Source: Colletes latitarsis (taxonomy: Eukaryota > Arthropoda > Insecta > Hymenoptera > Colletidae). From it: a stretch of DNA of 64,000 bases. The translations under genes and the position numbers were made by a program. How positions within the stretch are numbered: position 1 is the stretch's first letter; each line of letters starts with the position of its first letter. Below, one piece after another: positions 50,901 to 61,450 of the stretch. The stretch spans positions 4,278,001-4,342,000 of the forward strand of contig NC_135141.1 of assembly GCF_051014445.1 (NCBI RefSeq). The letters are read 5' to 3'. The notes under the pieces were generated by a model. It made no database searches. It was not told where the DNA came from and saw nothing but the letters and a program-made list of their open reading frames with translations.

Positions 50901-51790
50901 GTGATTCAGACCCGAAAAAACTCAGGATGTGGTAAACAAGTACGCGAAGAAGGCAAAATCATGATCCAGATGCGGGCATAACCCAGACCTAACCCAGACC
51001 TAACCGGTGTTATCCACTAAAATATTGATCGATACCAGGTTTAATTGACTGTTAGTGTGTGGTATCACATTACTACGTGATTCAAACCCGAAGAAACCCA
51101 GGATCTGGCCAACACGAATCCGGAAAAGGCAAAATCATGAGCCGGATGCGGGCATAACCCAGACCTAACACAGACCTATCCGGTGTTACCGACTGAAATA
51201 CTGACCGAATTCGGGTTTAATTCACTGTTACTGTGTGGTACCACATTACTACGTGATTCAGACCCGAAAAAACCCAGGATGTGGTAAACAAGTACGCGAA
51301 GAAGGCAAAATCATGATCCAGATGCGGGCATAACCCTGACCTAACCCAGACCTAACCGGTGTTATCCACTAAAATATTGATCGATACCGGGTTTAATTGA
51401 ATGGTACTGTGTGGTTCCACATTGCTACGTGATTCAAACGCAAACCTAACCCAGGATCTGGTCAACAAGTATGCGAAAAAGGCAAAATCATGAGCCAGAT
51501 GTGGGGCATAACCCAGACCTAACCCAGACCTAACCGGTTTTATCCTCCAAAATATTGATCGATACCAGGTTTTATTGACTGTTACTGTGTGGTACCACAA
51601 TACTACGTGATTCAAACCCGAAGAAACCCAGGATCTGGCCAAAAAGTATGCGAAGAAGGCAAAATCATGAGCCAGATGCGGGCATGACCCAGACCTAACC
51701 CAGGCATTACCAGTTTTATCCTTTAAAATATTGATCGAAACCAGGTTTTATTGACTGTTACTGTGTGATACCACATTACTACGTGACTCA
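47931..51790 (+). repeat. 3.86-kb (about 22-monomer) tandem duplication, copy 1
   Basis: Aligned with 51791-55650, the offset is 3860 bp at the left (AACCCAGACC at 47931 and 51791), 3682 bp in the centre (48959-51490, for example the one-base insertion CCCAGAACC at 49239 and 52921) and 3859 bp at the right. Copy 1 has one more monomer than copy 2 between 48.54 and 48.96 kb, and one fewer at 51488-51490. The unit junction lies in the tract 51788-51792. Confidence 0.9.
48601..48777 (+). repeat. Representative class B monomer (177 bp)
   Basis: Class B has three linked variants: TTGAATGGTACTG just upstream, GGTTCC instead of GGTACC at the start, and CAAACCCAGACCTAACCC instead of CAAACCCGAAAAAACCC. 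The last change replaces the 10-base GAAAAAACCC with the 11-base AGACCTAACCC, a perfect copy of the mini-repeat unit normally found about 70 bp further on. This makes the monomer 177 bp. The GGTTCC change breaks the boundary palindrome. Further examples start at 27294 and 48778. The tight linkage of the variants implies one founding class B monomer spread by block duplication. Confidence 0.92.
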
Positions 51791-54700
51791 AACCCAGACC
51801 TAACCCAGGATCTGGCCAACAAGTATGCGAAGAAGGTAAAAGCATGAGCCAGATGCGGGCATAACCCAGACCTAACCCAGACCTAACCGGTTGTATCCTC
51901 TAAAATATTGATCGAAACCAGGTTTAATTGACTGTTTCAATGTGGTACAACATTACTACGTGATTCAAACCCGAAAAAACCCAGGATCTGGCCAACAAGT
52001 ATGCGACGAAGGCAAAATCATGAGCCAGATGCGGGCATAACCCAGACCTAACCCAGACATAACCGGTTTTATCCTCTAAAATATTTATCGGTACCAGGCT
52101 TAATTGACAGCTACTGTGTGGTACCACATTACTACGTGATTCAAACCCGAGAAAACCCAGGATCTGGCTAAGAAGTATGCGAAGAAGGCAAAATCATGAG
52201 CCATATGCGGGCATAACCCAGACCTAACCGGTGTCATCCTTTAAAATATTGATCGAAACCAAGTTTAATGGACTGTTTCAGTGTGGTACCACATTACTAC
52301 GTGACTTAAACCAGAAAAAACCCAGGATCTGGCCAACAAGTATGCGAAGAAGGCAAAATCATGAGCCAGATGCAAGCATAACCCTGACCTAACCCAGACC
52401 TAACCGGTTTTATCCTCTAAAATATTGATCGATAACAGGTTTAATTGACTGTTACTGTGTGGTACCGCATTACTACGTGATTCAGACCCGAAAAAACCCT
52501 GGATCTGGTAAACAAGTATGCAAAGAAGGCAAAATCATGATCCAAATGCGGGCATAACCCAGACCTAACCCAGACCTAACCGGTGTTATCCACTAAAATA
52601 TTGATCGATACCAGGTTCAATAGACAGTCACTGTGAGGTGCCACATTACTATGTGATTCAAACCCGAAAAAACCCAGGATCCGGCCAACAAGTATGCGAA
52701 GAAGGCAAAATCATGAGCCAGATGCGGACATAACCCAGACCTAACCCAGACCTAACCGGTTTTATCCTCTAAAATATTGATCGATACCAGGTTTAATTGA
52801 CTGTTACTGTGTGGTACCACATTACTACGTGATTCAGACCCGAAAAAACCCAGGATCTGGTAAACAAGTATGCAAAGAAGGCAAAATCATGATCCAAATG
52901 CGGGCATAACCCAGACCTAACCCAGAACCTAACCGGTGTTATCCACTAAAATATTGATCGATACCAGGTTCAATAGACAGTCACTGTGAGGTGCCACATT
53001 ACTATGTGATTCAAACCCGAAAAAACCCAGGATCCGGCCAACAAGTGTGCGAAGATGGCAAAATCATGAGCCATATGCGGGCATAACCCAGAGCTAACCC
53101 AGACCTAACCGGTGTTATCCACTAAAATATTGATCGATACCAGGTTTAATTGAATGGTACTGTGTGGTTCCACATTACTACGTGATTCAAACCCAGACCT
53201 AACCTAGGATCTGGCCAACAAGTATGCGAAGAAGGCAAAATCATGAGCCAGATGCGGGCATAACCCAGACCTAACCCAGACCTAACCGGGGTTACCGACT
53301 AAAATACTGACCGAATCCAGGTTTAATTGACTGTCACTGTGATGTGCCACATTACTACGTGATTCAAACTCGAAAAAATCCCAGGATCTGGCCAACAAGT
53401 ATGCGAAGATGGCAAAATCATGAGCCAGATGCGGGCATAACCCAGACCTAACCCAGACATAACCGGTTTTATCCTCTAAAATATTTATCGGTACCAGGCT
53501 TAATTGAATTATACTGTGAGGTTCCACATTACTACGTGATTCAAACCCAGACCTTACCCAAGATCTGGCCAACAAGTATGCGATGAAGGCAAAATCATGA
53601 GCCGGATGTGGGCATAGCCCAGACCTAACCCAGACCTAACCGGATTTATCCTCTGAAATACTGATCGATACAAGGTTTAATTGACTGTTACTGTGTGGTA
53701 CCACATTACTACGTCATGCAAACCCGAAAAAACCCTGGATCTGGTAAGCGAGTATGCGAAGAAGGCAAAATCATGAGCCAGATGCGGGGATAACCCAGAC
53801 CTAACCCAGACCTAACCGGTTTTATCCTCTAAAATATTGATCGATACCAGGTTTAATTGACTGTTACTGTGTGGTACCACATTACTACGTGATTCAAACC
53901 CGAAAAAACCCAAGATCCGGTCAACAAGTATGCGAAGAAGGCAAAATCATGAGCCAGATGCGGGCATAACCCAGACCTAACCCAGACCTGACCGGTTTTA
54001 TCCTCTAAAATATTGATCGATACCAGGTTTAATTGAATGGTACTGTGTGGTTCCACATTACTACGTGATTCAAACCCAGACCTAACCCAGGATCTGGCCA
54101 ACAAGTATGCGAAAAAGGTAAAATCATGAGCCAGATGCGGGCATAACCCAGACCTAACCCAGACCTAACCGGTTTTAACATCTAAAATATTGATCGATAC
54201 CAGGTTTAATTGACTGTTACTGTGTGGTACCACATTACTACGTGATTCAAACCCGAAAAAACCCAGGATCCGGCCAACAAGTATGCGAAGAAGGCAAAGT
54301 CATAAGCCAGATGCGAGCATAACCCACACCTAACCCAGACCTAACCGGTGTTACCGACTAAAATATTGATCGAAACAAAGTTTAAGTGACTGTTTCTGAG
54401 TGGTACCACATTACTACGTGATTCAAACCCTAAAAAACCAAGGATCTGGGCAAGAAGAATGCGGAAAAGGCAAAATCATTAGCCAGATGCGGGCATAACC
54501 CAGACCTAACCGGTGTTACCGACTAAAATACTGACCGAATTCGGGTTTAATTCACTGTTACTGTGTGTTACCACATTACTACGTGATTCAGACCCGAAAA
54601 AACCCAGGATGTGGTAAACAAGTACGCGAAGAAGGCAAAATCATGATCCAGATGCGGGCATAACCCAGACCTAACCCAGACCTAACCGGTGTTATCCACT

Positions 54701-55650
54701 AAAATATTGATCGATACCAGGTTTAATTGACTGTTACTGTGTGGTATCACATTACTACGTGATTCAAACCCGAAGAAACCCAGGATCTGGCCAACACGAA
54801 TCCGGAAAAGGCAAAATCATGAGCCGGATGCGGGCATAACCCAGACCTAACACAGACCTATCCGGTGTTACCGACTGAAATACTGACCGAATTCGGGTTT
54901 AATTCACTGTTACTGTGTGGTACCACATTACTACGTGATTCAGACCCGAAAAAACCCAGTATGTGGTAAACAAGTACGCGAAGAAGGCAAAATCATGATC
55001 CAGATGCGGGCATAACCCTGACCTAACCCAGACCTAACCGGTGTTATCCACTAAAATATTGATCGATACCGGGTTTAATTGAATGGTACTGTGTGGTTCC
55101 ACATTGCTACGTGATTCAAACCCAAACCTAACCCAGGATCTGGTCAACAAGTATGCGAAAAAGGCAAAATCAGGAGCCAGATGCGGGCATAACCCAGACC
55201 TAACCCAGACATAACCGGTTTTATCCTCTAAAATATTTATCGATACCAGGTTTAATAGAATTATACTGTGTGGTTCCACATTACAACGTGATTCAAACCC
55301 AGACCTTACCCAGGATCTGGCCAACGAGTATGCGATGAAGGCAAATTCATGAGCCAGATGTGGGGCATAACCCAGACCTAACCCAGACCTAACCCGTTTT
55401 ATCCTCTAAAATATTGATCGATACCAGGTTTTATTGACTGTTACTGTGTGGTACCACAATACTACGTGATTCAAACCCGAAGAAACCCAGGATCTGGCCA
55501 AAAAGTATGCGAAGAAGGCAAAATCATGAGCCAGATGCGGGCATGACCCAGACCTAACCCAGGCATTACCAGTTTTATCCTTTAAAATATTGATCGAAAC
55601 CAGGTTTTATTGACTGTTACTGTGTGATACCACATTACTACGTGACTCAA
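51791..55650 (+). repeat. 3.86-kb tandem duplication, copy 2
   Basis: See copy 1. This copy retains the class B monomer with AAATCAGGAGCC and the following monomer (to about 55349), as does the related module at 42.6-42.9 kb, so the 177-bp loss at 51488-51490 is derived in copy 1. Left of 52640 it carries GGTACCGCATTAC and ATGATCCAAATGCGGG monomers where copy 1 has class B monomers. Confidence 0.9.
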
Positions 55651-56830
55651 ATCTGAAAAAACCCAGGATCTGGCCAACAAGTATGAGAAGAAGACAAAAT
55701 CATGAGCCAGATGCGGGCATGACCCAGACCTAACCCAGGCATTACCGGTTTTATCCTTTAAAATATTGATCGAAGCCAGGTTTAATTGACTGTTTCAATG
55801 TGGTACAACATTACTACGTGATTTAAACCCGAAAATACCCAGGATCTGGCCAACAAGTATGCGAAGAAGGCAAAATCATGAGCCAGATGCGGGCATAACC
55901 CAGACCTAACCCAGACCTAACCGGTTTTATCCTCTAAAATATTGATCGATACAAGGTATAATTGACTGTTACTGTGTGGTACCACATTACTACGTCATGC
56001 AAACCCGAAAAAACCCAGGATCTGGTAAACGAGTATGCGAAGAAGGCAAAATCATGAGCCAGATGCGGGCGTAACCCAGACCTAACCCAGACCTAACCGG
56101 GGTTACCGACTAAAATACTGACCGAATCCAGGTTCAATAGACAGTCACTGTGAGGTGCCACATTACTACGTGCTTCAAACCCGAAAAAACCCAGGATCTG
56201 GCCAACAAGTATGCGAAGAAGGCAAAATCATGAGCCAGATGCGGGCTTAACCCAGACCTAAGCGGTTTTATCCTCTAAAATGTGGATGGAAACTAGGTTT
56301 AATTGACTGTTCAGTGTGGTATCACATTACTACGTGAGTCAAACCGAGAAAACCCAGGATCTGGCCGATAAGTATGCGAAGAAGACAAAATCATGAGCCA
56401 GATGCGGGCATGACCCAGACCTAACCCAGGCATTACCGGTTTTATCCTTTAAAATATTGATCGAAGCCAGGTTTAATTGACTGTTTCAATGTGGTACAGC
56501 ATTACTACGTGATTCAAACCCGAAAATACCCAGGATCTGGCCAACAAGTATGCGACGAAGTCAAAATCATGAGCCAGATGCGGGCATAACCCAGACATAA
56601 CACAGACCCAACCGGTGTTACCGACTAAAATACTGACCGAATCCAGGCTTAATTGACAGCTACTGTGTGGTACCACATTACTACGTGACTTAAACCCGAA
56701 AAAACCCAGGATCTGGCCAACAAGTATGCGAAGAAGGCAAAATTATGAGCCAGATGCGGGCATAAGCCAGACCTAACCCAGACCTAACCGGTTGTATCCT
56801 CTAAAATATTGATCGAAACCAGGTTTAATT
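55651..56830 (+). repeat. Satellite segment repeated near the window end
   Basis: 55.74-56.65 kb matches 63.08-64.0 kb at an offset near 7342 bp (TACGTGCTTC at 56167 and 63509). It includes a shortened monomer with CTAAAATGTGGATGG and GTTCAGTGTGG, the same short-monomer lineage as at 5.5 kb. No gene is seen. Confidence 0.8.
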
Positions 56831-59380
56831 GACTGTTTCAATGTGGTACAACATTACTACGTGATTCAAACCCGAAAAAACCCAGGATCTGGCCAACAAG
56901 TATGCGACGAAGGCAAAATCATGATCCAGATGCGGGCATAACCCAGACATAACACAGACCTAACCGGTGATACCGACTAAAATACTGACCGAATCCAGGC
57001 CTAATTGACAGCTACTGTGTGGTACCACATTACTACGTGATTCAAACCCGAGAAAACCCAGGATCTGGCCAAGAAGTATGCGAAGAAGGCAAAATCATGA
57101 GCCATATGCGGGCATAACCCAGACCTAACCGGTGTCATCCTTTAAAATATTGATCGAAACCAAGTTTAATGGACTGTTTCAGTGTGGTACCACATTACTA
57201 CGTGACTTAAACCAGAAAAAACCCAGGATCTGGCCAACAAGTATGCGAAGAAGGCAAAATCATGAGCCAGATGCGGGCATAACCCAGACCTAACCCAGAC
57301 CTAACCGGTTTTATCCTCTAAAATATTGATCGATAACAGGTTTAATTGACTGTTACTGTGTGGTACCGCATTACTACGTGATTCAGACCCGAAAAAACCC
57401 AGGATCTGGTAAACAAGTATGCAAAGAAGGCAAAATCATTATCCAAATGCGGGCATAACCCAGACCTAACCCAGACCTAACCGGTGTTATCCACTAAAAT
57501 ATTGATCGATACCAGGTTCAATAGACAGTCACTGTGAGGTGCCACATTACTATGTGATTCAAACCCGAAAAAACCCAGGATCCGGCCAACAAGTATGCGA
57601 AGAAGTCTAAATCATGAGCCAGATGCGGGCATAACCCAGACCTAACCCAGACCTAACCGGTCTTATTCTCTAAAATATTGATCGATACCAGGTTTAGTTG
57701 ACTGTTACTGTGTGGTACCACATTACTACGTGATTCAGACCCGAAAAACCCAGGATCTGGTAAACAAGTATGCAAAGAAGGCAAAATCATGATCCAAATG
57801 CGGGCATAACCCAGACCTAACCGGTGTTATCCACTAAAATATTGATCGATACCAGGTTTAATTGAATGGTACTGTGTGGTTCCACATTACTACGTGATTC
57901 AAACCCAGACCTAACCCAGGATCTGGCCAACAAGTATGCGAAGAAGGCAAAATCATGAGCCAGATGCGGGCATAACCCAGACCTAACCCAGACCTAACCC
58001 AGACCTGGCCGGTTTTATCCTCTAAAATATTGATCGCTACCAGGTTTAATTGAATGGTACTGTGTGGTTCCACATTACTACGTGATTCAAACCCAGACCT
58101 AACCCAGGATCTGGCCAACAAGTATGCGAAGAAGGTAAAATCATGATCCAGATACGGGCATGACCCAGACCTAACCCAGGCATTACCGGTTTTATCCTTT
58201 AAAATATTGATCGAAGCCAGGTTTAATTGACTGTTTCAATGTGGTACAACATTACTACGTGATTCAAACCCGAAAAAACCCAGGATCTGGCCAACAAGTA
58301 TGCGACGAAGGCAAAATCATGAGCCAGATGCGGGCATAACCCAGACATAACACAGACCTAACCGGTGTTACCGACTAAAATACTGACCGAATCCAGGCTT
58401 AATTGACAGCTACTGTGTGGTACCACATTACTACGTGATTCAAACCCGAGAAAACCCAGGATCTGGCTAAGAAGTATGCGAAGAAGGCAAAATCATGAGC
58501 CATATGCGGGCATAACCCAGACCTAACCGGTGTCATCCTTTAAAATATTAATCGAAACCAAGTTTAATGGACTGTTTCAGTGTGGTACCACATTACTACG
58601 TGACTTAAACCAGAAAAAACCCAGGATCTGGCCAACAAGTATGCGAAGAAGGCAAAATCATGAGCCATATGCGGGCATAACCCAGACCTAACCCAGACCT
58701 AACCCAGACCTAACCGGTTTTATCCTCTAAAATATTGATCGATAACAGGTTTAATTGACTGTTACTGTGTGGTACCGCATTACTACGTGATTCAGACCCG
58801 AAAAAACCCAGGATCTGGTAAACAAGTATGCAAAGAAGGCAAAATCATGATCCAGATGCGGGCATAACCCTGACCTAACCCAGACCTAACCGGTGTTATC
58901 CACTAAAATATTGATCGATACCAGGTTCAATAGACAGTCACTGTGAGGTGCCACATTACTATGTGATTCAAACCCGAAAAAACCCAGGATCCGGCCAACA
59001 AGTATGCGAAGAAGTCTAAATCATGAGCCAGATGCGGGCATAACCCAGACCTAACCCAGACCTAACCGGTCTTATCCTCTAAAATATTGATCGATACCAG
59101 GTTTAGTTGACTGTTACTGTGTGGTACCACATTACTACGTGATTCAGACCCGAAAAACCCAGGATCTGGTAAACAAGTATGCAAAGAAGGCAAAATCATG
59201 ATCCAAATGCGGGCATAACCCAGACCTAACCGGTGTTATCCACTAAAATATTGATCGATACCAGGTTTAATTGAATGGTACTGTGTGGTTCCACATTACT
59301 ACGTGATTCAAACCCAGACCTAACCCAGGATCTGGCCAACAAGTATGCGAAGAAGGCAAAATCATGAGCCAGATGCGGGC
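56831..59380 (+). repeat. Eight-monomer (about 1409-bp) tandem duplication
   Basis: About 56835-57970 aligns with 58233-59380 at offset 1398 up to about 58690 and 1409 after it. The 11-bp increase is an extra AGACCTAACCC unit in the second copy at about 58681-58715. GGTACCGCATTAC at 57362 and 58771 and AGAAGTCTAAATC at 57601 and 59010 fix the register. Confidence 0.87.
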
Positions 59381-61450
59381 ATAACCCAGACCTAACCCAG
59401 ACCTAACCGGGGTTACCGACTAAAATACTGACCGAATCCAGGTTTAATTGACTGTCACTGTGATGTGCCACATTACTACGTGATTCAAACTCGAAAAAAA
59501 CCCAGGATCTGGCCAACAAGTATGCGAAGATGGCAAAATCATGAGCCAGATGCGGGCATAACCCAGACCTAACCCAGACCTAACCGGGGTTACCGACTAA
59601 AATACTGACCGAATCCAGGTTTAATTGACTGTCACTGTGATGTGCCACATTACTACGTGATTCAAACTCGAAAAAAACCCAGGATCTGGCCAACAAGTAT
59701 GCGAAGATGGCATAATCATGAGCCAGATGCGGGCATAACCCAGACCTAACCCAGACCTGGCCGGTTTTATCCTCTAAAATATTGATCGATACCAGGTTTA
59801 ATTGAATGGTACTGTGTGGTTCCACATTACTACGTGATTCAAACCCAGACCTAACCCAGGATCTGGCCAACAAGTATGCGAAGAAGGTAAAATCATGAGC
59901 CAGATGCGGGCATAACCCAGACCTAACCCAGACCTAACCGGTTGTATCCCCTAAAATATTGATCGAAACCAGGTTTAATTGACTGTTTCAATGTGGTACA
60001 ACATTACTACGTGATTCAAACCCGAAAAAACCCAGGATCTGGCCAACAAGTATGCGACGAAGGCAAAATCATGAGCCAGATGCGGGCATAACCCAGACAT
60101 AACACAGACCTAACCGGTGTTACCGACTAAAATACTGACCGAATCCAGGCTTAATTGACAGCTACTGTGTGGTACCACATTACTACGTGATTCAAACCCG
60201 AGAAAACCCAGGATCTGGCTAAGAAGTATGCGAAGAAGGCAAAATCATGAGCCATATGCGGGCATAACCCAGACCTAACCGGTGTCATCCTTTAAAATAT
60301 TAATCGAAACCAAGTTTAATGGACTGTTTCAGTGTGGTACCACATTACTACGTGACTTAAACCAGAAAAAACCCAGGATCTGGCCAACAAGTATGCGAAG
60401 AAGGCAAAATCATGAGCCAGATGCGGGCATAACCCAGACCTAACCCAGACCTAACCGGTTTTATCCTCTAAAATATTGATCGATAACAGGTTTAATTGAC
60501 TGTTACTGTGTGGTACCGCATTACTACGTGATTCAGACCCGAAAAAACCCAGGATCTGGTAAACAAGTACGCAAAGAAGGCAAAATCATGATCTAAATGC
60601 GGGCATAACCCAGACCTAACCCAGACCTAACCGGTGTTATCCACTAAAATATTGATCGATACCAGGTTCAATAGACAGTCACTGTGAGGTGCCACATTAC
60701 TATGTGATTTAAACCCGAAAAAACCCAGGATCCGGCCAACAAGTATGCGAAGAAGGCAAAATCATGAGCCAGATGCGGGCATAACCCAGACCTAACCCAG
60801 ACCTAACCGGTTTTATCCTCTAAAATATTGATCGATACCAGGTTTAATTGACTGTTACTGTGTGGTACCACATTACTACGTGATTCAGACCCGAAAAAAC
60901 CCAGGATCTGGTAAACAAGTATGCAAAGAAGGCAAAATCATGATCCAAATGCGGGCATAACCCAGACCTAACCCAGACCTAACCGGTGTTATCCACTAAA
61001 ATATTGATCGATACCAGGTTCAATAGACAGTCACTGTGAGGTGCCACATTACTATGTGATTCAAACCCGAAAAAACCCAGGATCCGGCCAACAAGTATGC
61101 GAAGAAGTCTAAATCGTGAGCCAGATGCGGGCATAACCCAGACCTAACCCAGACCTAACCGGTCTTATCCTCTAAAATATTGATCGATACCAGGTTTAGT
61201 TGAATTATACTGTGAGGTTCCACATTACTACGTGATTCGATCCCAGACCTTACCCAAGATCTGGCCAACAAGTATGCGAAGAAGGCAAAATCATGAGCCA
61301 GATGCGGGCATAACCCAGACCTAACCCAGACCTGACCGGTTTTATCCTCTAAAATATTGATCGATACCAGGTTTAATTGAATGGTACTGTGTGGTTCCAC
61401 ATTACTACGTGATTCAAACCCAGACCTAACCCAGGATCTGGCCAACAAGT
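59381..61450 (+). repeat. Block copy of 47.5-48.53 kb plus class A/C run
   Basis: 59.4-60.44 kb matches 47.5-48.53 kb at offset 11911 (TTGTATCC at 48031 and 59942). A third GGTACCGCATTAC monomer of this region starts at 60512. A class C-like monomer ending GTGAGGTTCC with TTACCCAAGATC lies at about 61.2 kb. No gene is seen. Confidence 0.8.
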
